DNA of 64,000 nt from Portulaca oleracea (Eukaryota > Streptophyta > Magnoliopsida > Caryophyllales > Portulacaceae), in NCBI GenBank assembly GCA_029582165.1, contig CM055873.1, positions 51,662,581 to 51,726,580 of the forward strand, read 5' to 3'. Of this stretch, positions 25,260 through 36,913 are shown piece by piece. The translations under genes and the position numbers were made by a program. Below the pieces are notes generated by a model that searched no databases, had not been told where the DNA came from, and saw only the letters and a program-made list of their open reading frames with translations. Position 1 is the stretch's first letter, and each line of letters begins with the position of its first letter.

Positions 25260-25445
25260 ATCCAAATCCAATGCCCCAAAGGTCCTATTTCAACACATGG
25301 GTGGGGGTTTGATGTAGCAATCTAAACAGAGAGACAGGTTCCTATTGACCCAAGATTTTAAAATCGTTCATGACCGGGCAAATGTAGCTGCGTGAACTAT
25401 AAGAGACATTTTGCTTTAGTCCATTCAAGTTCTTATAAGCTAAAT
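25260..25445 (+). repeat. Dispersed SINE-like repeat, copy A
   Basis: It shares with copy B (27358-27552) the order GGATGTAGCARTCT, AGAGAYACWGGTTC, ATTGACCCAAGATT, AAATCGYTCA and ACATTTTRCTTTAGTC. Copy B keeps a GGTTCGAATT box-B-like site. The pair is about 2.1 kb apart in direct orientation. SINE identity is an inference. Confidence 0.5.
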
Positions 25446-25562
25446 TTTTTTCTAGGAAAAGAAAAATGAAAAAGAGGGAGGAAAAAGGAGCCAAAAGAGA
25501 TGAAATTTTATCTTGAAAACAACCAAGAACTGCAAAATCAGCAGACAAGAGGGGTCCCATAC

Positions 25563-25656
25563 CTGTCCAGGAAAGAAGGGAACAGTAGTGAAGGCTTTTG
25601 AGGAGGACCAGAAGTAGAAAATGACCAAAAACAAATACACCTCATGATGTTTCCAC
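25563..25656 (-). CDS. Possible isolated internal exon, unidentified gene
   Basis: On the minus strand a 94-nt segment is bounded by TTATTCAAG before and GTATGG after, with one frame open across its whole length, encoding about 31 hydrophobic residues (WKHHEVYLFLVIFYFWSS, ending FFPGQ). This would be a membrane segment. I do not recognise the protein, and the phase does not join directly to the candidate first exon at 29231-29279. It could be chance. Confidence 0.15.
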
Positions 25657-26644
25657 CTTGAATAACAGAGAATTTAAGGATGATAATAACATATATTCCT
25701 TACAGAAACTTATACATTATCAGAAACCATTCTAATGTACAAAATGGTACTGTGAATTGAGGAAAAAGAAACCCTTTCTGCTCAGTAAAAATGGATAACT
25801 GAGGTTCATATAAATTACTGCAAGTAAAAATGATACAGTGGAATAGTAATAATTAGTTTTATGGACCATGAGCTGTAACAAAGAAATGCATGCCTGTCAG
25901 ATTTTTTAGTGGTCCTCTGTGAAAGACTGAAACTTTTTTTCACTAAAGCAACATTTTGCTGCCCCTCATCATGCTTGTGGCATATTGTGCCTGACATTAC
26001 AGTTCCTGTCAAGTATCAGTTTAACCATGGAATGCACATTATTACATGTCATGTGGAGTCTTAATGTTAGTGCATTGTGAGCTGAAGTTGCTGAAAATAT
26101 CAGTCTCAGGGGCAATTGTCAAAACTCAAAACAATGCATCTTTTACTAGGAGCTGTAACTTTGGTAAGGGTAAGATAAACACATAGAAAGCACACTTACA
26201 AGTAGCTACTAACCTTATCTTACAAGTTTCCCAACAAGCTTCCGTTTTTGGTGGAAGTAATAAATTTCCTACATGTGAAAATTGTAAGGTTGATGGGTCA
26301 TGCTTGTCATGGGCTGTTTGTTACTTAGCCTTTGCTCCCAAACCTATAGAGCTTACTGGTGGTTACCCTTGAGATAAGGGCTCAGTACGCAGGCCAAATT
26401 TACCCAGTCTAAGAAAATGGTACTAACTCAAAATGGGATGGTGTGGGTGGTTTCAAGGCTTAATCTTGGAATATCCCAACCAGGACACAAGAGTCCTTAT
26501 TACCATTGCTCTTAGTTACATTATAAACCGAAATAGCATGGTACTCGTACAAGTTGAAATTTTGAAGCATAAAATAAAGTTCAAGATTAACTATACAGTC
26601 AAGAAAGAGAGCAACAATGTCTCCATACACTTGTCCTTGTATTC

Positions 26645-27066
26645 CTAACTAAACACCAGTTGCACCAAAGTCTTTCTTTTTCTAATGAAAAGTTTTGCCA
26701 TGCTACCTTGGGGATGAGTATTGCAACCAACAATCGCCATGAGCAGAAAACAGCCAAGTTGCAACAAGTGCACCACATCTTTCATAAATCTACTAGCAGC
26801 AACACATAAGGTTCATTTTGCTTACTATCTAAGATTTTTGTTCAACTTGAGGGACCTCCCTGTTGGAGATTAACCTAGAAACTTAGAGATATTTCCTAGA
26901 GCAACAAATGGCTACTACATTCAGGAGCAGCCTGCCAAGCCTAAGAAATTGTAGCAAACAACAAAATATCAAGATATTTTCATCATAGGAGTGCTTTGAA
27001 AGGCCAATTTGTTAGCATTTCTGTGTGAAGCAATATGATTCCATAAGAGAAGCCTTTCTCATCACC
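26645..27066. repeat. Local duplication, copy A (partner at 27636)
   Basis: Direct duplicate of 27636-28103. Shared landmarks in the same order: CTAAACACCAGYTGCACCA, GAAAACAGCCAAGTTGCAAC, TAGTATCTAAGATTTTTGTT (diverged), AAATATCAAGATATTTTC, and ATAAGAGAAGCC at the end. The offset grows from about 990 to 1047 bp because copy B has insertions. No coding content. Confidence 0.7.
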
Positions 27067-27357
27067 ACAGGTTACGTTACAATGATAGATTACAATCTGA
27101 TAGTCTTGAGTCTTTACTTTTACTACAAAAACTCCATTTCACTATGAGGTTACAATGGCACAGTTTCCATGTTTATTAGAACATACAAGGAATCCTTCTT
27201 TCAATTGATCTTAAGTACTTAATTTTCCGTATGGTGTCAATACCATCTGAACCATGAAATTGCATGAGCTGAACACTAGCAATACATTTAAGAAGAAAAG
27301 CAATATGTACGTAAGTTTCTATGTCAATGGTAATTTTGATTTGCATACCAAAAACAA

Positions 27358-27552
27358 AACCAATACTCCGAAATCTCCCCCAGACAAGGTACGGAGGGGT
27401 CGGATGTAGCAGTCTTACCCCTAAGTTTTGAAATTTAGAGATACTGGTTCGAATTGACCCAAGATTTAGAAATCGCTCAGAATCTACTCCATGGAAAAGA
27501 AGCTGGGAAGGTTTAATGAGGCATTTTACTTTAGTCAATTACAATCTAAGGT
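27358..27552 (+). repeat. Dispersed SINE-like repeat, copy B
   Basis: Partner of 25260-25445. It carries TACTGGTTCGAATTGACC, which fits an RNA polymerase III box B, and the common tail ending ACTTTAGTCAATTACAATCTAAG. It lies between the two arms of the local duplication. Confidence 0.5.
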
Positions 27553-27635
27553 GCCAAAATAATCCTTTTCAACTATCCAAATTATAGACAACAATGAGAA
27601 TGAAGCTTCATTTATTCTCTAGTTGCAAATCACTA

Positions 27636-28103
27636 TTCCTAAACACCAGCTGCACCATGGTTTTGGTTTCTGGCTCCAAGTATTGCACCCATGCCTATCA
27701 GCATGGAAACTCCCTCATATCTTTGAAATTCTATTTTCAGGAAAAAGGAATTCAATCAGCCATCACCTTCAACTGAAAACAGCCAAGTTGCAACTACTGC
27801 ACCACAACTTTCAGTAAAAAATCTATACGTATAGCAAATATTAAGTTTTATTTTGTTTAGTATCTAAGATTTTTGTTTAGAGCGAGTGTCCTCCATGTTG
27901 TAGATTAATCTAGAAGCTTAGTGATATGTCACAGAGAACTAGAAAGCTATACATCGGGGACTGCCTGCCTAGCGCCTAAGAAATTGTAATTAACCGCAAA
28001 ATATCAAGATATTTTCGAGACATGAGTGCTACAAATTTAAGGCCATTTTCAGTGGCTATTTGTACATATGTGTGGAGCAATACACCACCATAAGAGAAGC
28101 CTT
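27636..28103. repeat. Local duplication, copy B (partner at 26645)
   Basis: Same landmarks as copy A, about 1 kb downstream in direct orientation, diverged by substitutions and small indels, so the duplication is not recent. Confidence 0.7.
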
Positions 28104-28138
28104 AACTATCATCACAGGTTCTCCTAAGTAACACTAAG

Positions 28139-28258
28139 CTATGTTACTCAGACTCGGGTATGCATGTCCATATTGGACACGTATACGGGTGTCGGACTCA
28201 GCTGTTTTTAAGAAAATTTTCACATTTTCATGGAATATGAAGTGTCGGAGTAACATAG
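28139..28258. mobile_element. Small foldback MITE, 120 bp
   Basis: The left end CTATGTTACTCAGACTCG and right end AGTGTCGGAGTAACATAG are inverted repeats (14 of 18 positions). The CTATGTTRCTCNGAC terminus belongs to a foldback MITE type found repeatedly in eudicot genomes. The interior carries the GGTGTCGGACTC phrase. Confidence 0.7.
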
Positions 28259-29230
28259 ACACTTAGCAAATTGTACATCTGTGCTAAAATGATATGCTAC
28301 ATTGGATACTCTTGGGCCTCCTCCCTCTTCTATTCCCAAATTCCAATACACTTGTATTTCAAACTTCACAACATTTAGCTGATTTGAATGTCACCTGACA
28401 CATCACACGCCTGATCTATGGTTGAAGAGAGCATATACGAGGGTTAGGGCCTATGTTATTTGGACTTTTCGTTTTTCTTTTCTCGGTTACCCTTGCCAAA
28501 CAATAGGCACTCAGATATGAATATGGATGTTCAACTCTTCACTTTGAAAATAAGGTTTCACAAAAGATGTCACGATACGCATGTTCGACACTCAAATCTT
28601 CAACATGAGTATGGCCAACCTCGCATAACATAGGCCACAATTTATGCATTGGATCGGTCACACGAGTCCACAAGCCAATTTTGAGTATTTATAGGAATTG
28701 ATATTGAGTAAAATATCACGACATCGTTCATTTAGCTTCGAATTGATAGTGAGTAAAACAAGCATTTCTTTCCAATCATCAAGAGATTGGTTCTTCATCC
28801 ATTTGCCATGGACAAATTAAAGGAACATTTTACACCTCAATCACAAACTTCTACAGGCCTACACTCTCAAAATGGCTATAACGAAAGCATCGCAATTGCA
28901 CAAATCATGATCGCAAGAACCCTAATTTATGAAATCTCCGTCACAATTGGATTCCGATCGTGGAAACCCTAAAAATTACTGCGTCTTGAATAGAGAAGAC
29001 AAAACCCTAACAGAATCTCCACAATGCAATCAACAAATCATTGGATACAAAAATCATTACAGCACATAATTCACGATCAAATCCAAAACTTAATGACACA
29101 ATCAAAACTTAATGACACAATCATACTCAATTAAACGATTATGAGTAAAGAGTTGAAGACATTAAACACTGCAATATATTCAATTGTGCTAATCAAATCA
29201 AAATTCAAAGAGAAGGCAAAACAAACTCAC

Positions 29231-29279
29231 GATGATTCAAGACAGAAGTATGAAAAGGTGCAATCTTCTTCGTCGCCAT
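29231..29279 (-). CDS. Possible first coding exon of an unidentified gene
   Basis: On the minus strand an ATG (MATKKIAPFHTSVLNH) follows a typical GC- and CT-richer leader and runs 49 nt to a strong donor (GTGAGTTTGT). Downstream is AT-rich intron-like DNA. I could not find a recognisable second exon in the following 5 kb, so the gene cannot be completed or named. Confidence 0.25.
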
Positions 29280-29497
29280 TGAAGCTCCATTTTGCTGTTT
29301 GCATTTCTGAGAGCGAAGAAAAAAGAGCGAGAAAATTGGCGCGAACAAGTCAACCGGAAATTGACCAGCCATCAGGTGGGGACAGCTTTAGTAAGTCTGC
29401 ATATTGTGGGCTGTACATTTGGGCCATATATGGGCCTGGGCCATTTTCTTTTGTTGTTTCGGTAACCTCAATTTCTGTATTATTTGGATCAGTTTAA

Positions 29498-31857
29498 TAA
29501 ATAACAAAGAGAATTAAAAAGGATAAAATCTTTCTCTCAAAAAACAAAAAAGGATAAAATCTTAATAATTTAATTTGTATCTTTTTGAGGATGGTATATA
29601 TGATAAAAGGGCCTGAAATTTTGGTAAATTAGTAGAGAGTACAACCATCAAGAATATTGACTTCATTAAATTGAGACACATGATCCAATAAGTGCATGAT
29701 TAAAAGTTATTATCAAGATTTTTGATGAATTCATCAAGATAAGTTTCTTGTAAAGATTTAAATCATGATAGGAATATAAATCCTCAAGTGTAAATTGTAG
29801 GGTGGATGAAATATTGGCTATGAACACTTTAACCATTATTCTTTACCCCTAATTACCTTATTATTTACGAGATTAAGACTTCGTTCTTTCATAAAGTAGA
29901 AGTTGAGTACATCAATAAGGCTAGACTGCCTAAACAGGTTTTAGTAGGTTTAAGAAATAAGTAATGAGTTCTCTTAGAAATAATAAAATTTTAGATAAAT
30001 ATAATTAAAAAAATAGAATTGGATAAGAGTGAATAAAATTGAATTTTAAGTAATTTATAGTGTGAAAGAAGTAGGGTGTAATTGATGATTAAGCTTAGAA
30101 TGAGATCATAATATATACTTTTCCATTTGTCAACTACCGAATGACCCCACAAAAGTTCGTCACCCTTGAAATATATTTTTCCATAACTTTGACAAATGTA
30201 TACATGTGTGTACACTCGATCCTTCTTTGAGCAATTAATTTTCACCTACTTAGCCGCAAATAGCATCTTTCTTTGATTTGTGTCAATACATACAACACAT
30301 AAAAATATATGCACATATCTCCGAAGTATCAAGAAGCACAAAATACGTACGTACTTGCATGTGTGCTTAATTACGTAGGGTACGTTGCCCTAGAGAAGTC
30401 GGACAGTTTTAGCATGAAAACTATCGATCACAATTCACATCACTTTCTTGGATAAGACTTGGTGGCATGCAAATGAACTCTACATTTCTAGGTGTATCTA
30501 GCTATAGTACACATGGAGATCCATGCATGGGTGATAGCTTATGTTATTTTCATGGTAGTTAAAGTGATATATATATATATAGGTTAGGTATAGGACAATT
30601 AGGAATTATTATAAGGATGCATGTAGATAGATGTACGTCTAATCAGAGACTAAGTCAGCCTTTGTATAAAAGGGCCATGAATTCTTTAACTTTAATAATT
30701 TGGTGGGGACATATAATAAGAAAATAGTTGTTAGTTCTATGTATCATTCTAGTGAGATCATGGTAAAGTACGGTGTTGGTATGATATAGTAAAATCATTT
30801 TTTTCTGTGGTGGGTAAAGTACGATAATGGTATGATATGGTAAAAGTGCGAATAATGTGGTATGATGTGGTACGTTATGGTAAGAATGGTTGGTGTAGTA
30901 GATGAGAAGAAAGAAAAGTGAAAAATAGTACTTAGAAAAGAGGGTAGAGAGAAAAGTGAATAGTAGTTAGAAAAGTAAGGAGAAAGAAAGTTATGGTTAT
31001 TGTGTTAAAGTGTCGTATGGTACGGTAATATGTGATAATTTGTGGTTAGAGGGTAAGTTGTGGTAAGTATAATATGGTACCACACAAAAGAACACAGCCT
31101 AAATCTAGTTATGGTCATAAATTTTTTGTGAGCTTCAACACTGACTAATCTGATTGGAAATCGATCTGGATAAAATATGAAACATCCGACCATAGAAAAC
31201 TCCTAAAAATTTAGTATCGGATTTCAATTTTTCACTTGATATGATGTATAGTTCCATGTAGATTCAAAATAATCAAATTTTTAACCACCCTACTTAAAAG
31301 GAGTGAAAATTTACAACTATTTACATACTATAATACCTTTTAGAAAATTTAGCCTCACAAATTGTTGACGTCTTCATCCAAGTTCATGAATATATATAAC
31401 TTCTCTTAAAGGAGTAGTAGTTTTTCAAAAGCTAAAGGTTCTCATGTCAAACTTTGGGACAAAACACAAGTCACCATAGTGTGAAAATGCCCAACCCACA
31501 TACAGATATACATATACATATATCAAAGTAGGGACCAAATTAAAATTATGCACACATATATTTAGGTGCATCCTATACAGCTAGAAACGTGTGTCTAGTA
31601 ACCCATAGTACATACTTTTATCCCCCAACACTCAACCAAATCCATCCACGTTAGCTCACAGAAATATAAACAAAATTATAACAATTGACCACAAAATAAT
31701 TTTGGACCGACCATAAATACATATCCATCTTTTTGAACCCTTTTTCTCAACGTTTTAGCTCACCCACCACCCACCCTCTCTTACGTGTCACAAACCCATT
31801 GCCCATCACTTTCTCTCTCTAAAATCTTTCATATTTTGAACTTTTGGAGGGTTTCTT
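29498..31857. other. Gene-free spacer before the receptor kinase
   Basis: AT-rich DNA with simple motifs (GGTATGATRTGGTA repeats at 30760-31080) and no supported gene. The last 150 bp become CT-rich and lead into the kinase gene promoter. Confidence 0.65.
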
Positions 31858-31864
31858 TATAAGC
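31858..31864 (+). promoter_or_regulatory. Possible TATA box of the receptor kinase gene
   Basis: TTATAAG, 58 nt upstream of the ATG at 31922, preceded by a CT-rich patch (TTTCTCTCTCT at 31810). The resulting leader would be short (about 30 nt). Confidence 0.35.
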
Positions 31865-31921
31865 ATAAGTTTCAGTATGAGCATACGTTGGTCACTACAG
31901 TAGAGCTTATATATCTTAACC

Positions 31922-34900
31922 ATGGCTATTCCTGCCATTTTCGATCGCGTATTTTTCACCATTTTTCTGTTGATTTGGTGGCTATTAGGGTTTTCCGGGT
32001 TCGCTAATGGTGAAATTACGACATCATCGAGATTACTAGCTAGGGAAAACACAGCTTGGGTGTCTGAAAATGGTACATTTGCATTTGGGTTTACTGCTGT
32101 TGATTCAAAGGATGATGGGTTTTTGCTGGGTATTTGGTATAATCACATTCCTGGAGATAGAGTACTTGTTTGGTCTGCTAATAGGTAACCCTAATTCTCA
32201 TTCTCATTTCATATATTATAGTTTTTAACACTTGAATTAGTGTTATAATTAGAGTGCTGAACTAGGGTTACTTGATAAATATAGCATATCATATGGTTGT
32301 TATGATGCATGCAATAATATATGATACCAAATTTGTTTCTGTAAACTTTTTGCAACCAACTTTTAAAAACTCTAACTAGTAAATTTTAACATATGGAACT
32401 ATACAACAGTCGACCCCAGTAGTGTAGTCCCACTAATTAATATATTGCCTAAGCGAGGGAGTCCAGATGTACGCAATCTTCCCCATACACAAAAATGCAT
32501 GAAGATGTTGATTTCAGCGGACCCTAGAGACAAAACCTTTTGAAAACCCCACTAATGAATCCATCTATTCTACAATAATTGTTGGTTTTGACCTTTTATG
32601 GTCTCTAAGGCATCAATTCAACCTTTATTTTCCAACATTAATTATGTATTTGCGAAAATTGCAACAAATGAAAACATTTTTCACGATAAATCTGATGAGG
32701 TAAGGTTAGGCTTCAATTGTCCCACAATGTTTAGCAATATATAGTGTCCAATAATCCTATGCATGCATCTCCATTTAGCAAGTAGTGTTTCTTTCTCATC
32801 AAGCTCTTGCAGGGGACTGATGATGAAAAATCTATATACATACTCTCCCTACTATCATAACCCTAAAAAACCCTCCCAATTCTATTCTCTATACTCTCTA
32901 GAGACTCTCCGGTCAGCAAATCCGCCGTCCTCGACTTCGACTCCGCCGGAAACCTCCTCCTCACCGACGGGCGATCCACCATTTGGTCATCCAACACCTC
33001 GAGATTGGGCGTCGTGGGGGCCAGTATGTTAGATTCCGGCAATTTTATCCTCTACAATGCGGACCGCCAATCTGTGTGGGACACCTTCTCGTACCCTAGT
33101 GACACCCTCTTGCCAGGTAAACTATCAAGTAGTCCAATCCTTAGAATTTTGTGCATGGAGAAAGACCGTCTATATCTGAATTACCTCGGATCTTGCATTA
33201 GCAGAACCTCACTATAATGTGTTGTTTTTGTCTTTGTTCTTAAATTCTCCCTCTATTTTTCCTTTATATTTGCATAAAAGTAAACTTGGACAAAATTTCC
33301 TAATAACAAGTCCTCTTGCCAGGGCAGCCATTGAATGCAACAATGAAGCTCACATCCTCCTCCTCCTCATCATCATCATCGAGCTCACCCTCACCAAACT
33401 CCCATGGGGGCTACTACACCTTAAAAATGCTCCAACAGCCCACTTCTCTAAGCTTGGCCTTGAGCTACAACCTCCCCAATGCACCCGACGACGAATCCTT
33501 ATCCAACTACTCTTACTGGGCCGGGCCGGACATATCCAATGTCACCGGCGACGTGGTGGCGATCTTGGATGACAAGGGCAGTTTCGGGGTGGTCTACGGG
33601 TCGTCGTCCAATGGGGCGGTGTATGTTTACAAGAATGATCGCGACGACACCGGATTAGTGTACAATAAAAGTACCGCCATTATTTCAGGTAGTCGCAAAT
33701 TATACCGTACTGAAGATCTATCTAAGTCCTCCCCTTATAATAATTTTAATAGGTTACAAAATTAGCTGCTGAATGTATGTAACATATTGATAAATTTACA
33801 TGTGTCGACGAATTTTGTATAATATTGATAAATTTATGATGAATTTTGATGAATTTATTTCTAAAACTTATTTTCTTGGAGGACATAAGTAGATACTCCA
33901 ATGTGCATCATATAACCATTGTTTAGGTAATGGGGTTATGATAAATTACATTATTGAATTGAAAAAAAGAATGATATGTTTGATTTCTAAAGCTATAGTA
34001 TCACATGTCAATTGTATAAATTCATTATGCTTTATATTTACAATAAAACCCCTAAAATATGTCCATATGAGCTTGATTTTAAAGTGACAAATAAACAAAG
34101 ACCAAGGAAGTACTATTTGGTGAAATGCAACACATTATGAAATGTACATTTAAGAAGTGGCTTGTTACAAGACTCCTATCATTTTCGTTTCAGGATATGC
34201 TAGTGTTCTAAGGAGGCTCGTCCTCGAGGAGAATGGCAACCTACGGCTATACCGGTGGGACAACGACGTTAACGGGTCCCGCCAGTGGGTCCCGGAGTGG
34301 GCCGCAGTCTCGGACCCATGCGACATCGCCGGCACGTGCGGCAACGGTGTGTGTTTCCTTGACCGGACCAAGACGAACTCCTCCTGTTCCTGCCTACCCG
34401 GAGCGGTCAGATTTGGTGACCGTTGCTTCGAGAACTCGACCCTGACCGGAAAATGCGGCGCCCAACACCGAAACAACACGACAAATTCCGAGTTCAAGAT
34501 CGTGTCGGTCCAACAGACAAACTACCACTTCTCCGACGAGTCGGTGATCGCCAACTACAGCGACATCGCAACGGTCTCAAAATGTGGGGACGCATGTCTG
34601 GGGGACTGTGAATGTGTAGCTTCTGTGTATGGGCTGAATGAGGAGAAACCCTACTGTTGGCTCCTTAAAAGGCTCGATTTTGGCGGGTTTCAGGACCCGA
34701 GTTCGACCCTTTTTGTTAAGGTTCAGGCCGACTGGTCCGGTGGTGGTGGTGGTGGTCAAGGCGGCTCGAGCCAAGGGGGTGGCAAAAAAGACGAAAGTGC
34801 CCCAGAGAGGGCTGTGGTGCTTCCTATTGTGCTAACCATGGGGGTGCTCATTGGGTTGTTGTGTCTCTTGTTGTACTACAATGTTAGTAGGAGGAGGTAC

Positions 34901-36260
34901 TTGAAGAAGGCGATCGAGAGCTCGTTGATCTTCTCGGGTGCTCCGATTAGTTTCGGGTATCGGGATCTTCAACATTGCACCAACAACTTCTCCCAGATGC
35001 TTGGAGTTGGTATGCTTCGGAACAGAACGCTCTGTTTTTTAATCTATTAGTAGAAAGTGATGTTTGTTGAGGTAAGACTGTACGTATGTTGACTTGTATA
35101 TATGGCAGGTGGGTTTGGGACGGTGTACAAAGGGAGCTTAGGAGACGGGACATTCATCGCGGTGAAGAAGCTCGAGAAGGTCTTGCCTCATGGGGAGAGG
35201 GAGTTCATCACCGAGGTGAATACTATTGGCTCTATGCATCATATGAATTTGGTCCGTCTTTGTGGTTATTGTTCTGAGGGAACGCGCAGGTAATTTCGTA
35301 CAATGGCTCAATGGATAGTATGAATTTGGTTCGTCTTTGGGTCCTAATGATTGAAAATTGTGGCCATTGTTTGTAGGTTGTTGGTGTACGAGTTCATGAA
35401 GAATGGGTCATTGGATAAATGGATCTTTGCATCTAGCCATTCTCGAGACAAGGTGCTCGATTGGCCCACGCGATACAACATAGCCTTGGGTACGGCCCAA
35501 GGGATAGCCTACTTCCACGAGCAATGTAGGAACCGCATAATCCATTGCGACATCAAGCCTGAAAACATCCTCCTAGACGAGAACTTTTGCCCTAAGGTTT
35601 CGGATTTTGGGCTAGCCAAGTTGATGGGAAGGGAGCACTCTCAAGTAGTCACCATGGTCCGTGGCACACGAGGGTACTTAGCACCGGAATGGGTCAGCAA
35701 TCGGCCCATCACGGTCAAGGCCGACGTTTATAGCTATGGCATGCTCTTGCTAGAGATCATCGGCGGAAGGAGAAACCTCGACATGTCTTATGATGCAGAG
35801 GACTTCTTCTACCCAGGATGGGCTTTTAAGGTACGTAAAATTATGAAAACCCTTTTCCATATTCATTACAGCCTTTTCAACAGGACTTACAATGGGACCC
35901 ATTTCGGCCATCTAAATGCAGGAAATGGTGAACGAGAAACCCATGAGAGTCGTGGACAAGAGACTACAAGGAGTCATAGACGAAAAACAACTGACAAGGG
36001 CACTCAAGACGGCATTTTGGTGCATCCAAGACGAGGTCGCGATGAGGCCTTCCATGGGGGAAGTGGTGAAGATGTTGGAAGGTTCAATGGAGATGGACAT
36101 GCCACCAATGCCACAAACAGTTTTGGAGTTGATAGAAGAAGGGTTAGACCATGTATATAAAGCCATGAGAAGGGAGGTAGATCATGCTAGCTCATTCACC
36201 CTCCCCACCGATCCATCGTCTCGTGCTACTTGTAGTTATTCCTCCATGTCTCCTAGATAA
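31922..36260 (+). CDS. G-type lectin S-receptor-like serine/threonine kinase, non-RD (At5g24080-like)
   Basis: Single-pass plasma-membrane receptor kinase with an extracellular bulb-lectin module, probably in surface sensing. Seven exons: 31922-32184, 32902-33116, 33323-33688, 34194-35009, 35109-35289, 35377-35830, 35922-36260; all GT-AG and frame-consistent, 877 residues. Order: signal peptide (1 to about 28), B-lectin region (about 30-160, with WSANRDSPVS and LDSGNFILYN), serine-rich stretch (from a TCC/TCA run in exon 3), S-locus-glycoprotein-like region, EGF-like cysteines (about 324-351), PAN-like cysteines (about 369-459), Gly-rich linker, transmembrane helix (about 488-510), kinase (about 545-830). 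Kinase residues: glycine loop GGFGTVYK (554-561), Lys573, H670-C671-D672, D690-F-G, A716-P-E. Cys in place of Arg before the catalytic Asp makes it non-RD, a class often linked to immune receptors. Ligand unknown. Confidence 0.92.
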
Positions 36261-36913
36261 CATACATACATACCTCCCCTCTTCTTCTCATCAGAAATTG
36301 TAAGAAACAAACTTTTTGTTTTGTTTTTTGGTTAGTGTTTCTAAGTGAGAAACAATGTAAAATTCTTTCTGCATCAATCCCAGTTTGAATCATTCGTTTT
36401 TTTGCTTTCATGGTAGTAATAATGCCTGCAAAATGATGGATTATGGCGGGTTTAAGTGACATAATTTGACTACACCAAATTATATCGTACCAAAATAAAG
36501 GAAACCAGGAAAGTTACCTAGTGATGCTGATCATATTTTCCTGTCAGTTGTCACTTGTCATAGCAGAGTCAGCATGTTTCCAAATACAGATCATAAAGCT
36601 GTACCTGTACTTGATCTACACATACATCACATGAAAATCAATCAAATAGAAAGGACAACAATAACAACCTCCAAAGTGGAGCCTTTTATTTCTCAAAGTT
36701 ACAATTATGGTCCCACAGTAATTAAACAGACACATTTACAAAGGGCAAATGGAAAATCTAACCTGAAATAACATCATCACCATCATAATCATAAACATAA
36801 TCATCAAACTTTGATAATAATGACACACTCAAACTCTGAACAACATATCATAGCAAACATCTTAATCTAGAAGTTCCATATATATTCACAGATGACCCAG
36901 ATGATACTCATAA
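36261..36913. other. Convergent 3' ends of the receptor kinase and CCCH-repeat genes
   Basis: About 650 bp separating two stop codons on opposite strands. No gene inside. It must contain both 3' UTRs, with transcript ends not definable by eye. Confidence 0.6.

Larger units (their letters stand above)
23475..29230. other. Gene-poor region of about 5.7 kb with repeats
   Basis: No complete gene could be built. The region holds a 2-copy tandem SINE-like repeat (23669-23945), a Stowaway-like MITE (24918-25174), two copies of a box-B-bearing repeat (25260 and 27358), a roughly 420-470-bp local duplication (26645 and 27636) and a small foldback element (28139). Two isolated splice-flanked open segments on the minus strand (25563-25656 and 29231-29279) hint at a minus-strand gene with long repeat-filled introns. 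Confidence 0.5.

Noticed and set aside
29141..29497. Plus-strand 118-residue frame
   Set aside because: No domain, ends in AT-rich low-complexity residues, and overlaps a more convincing minus-strand leader and first-exon signal.
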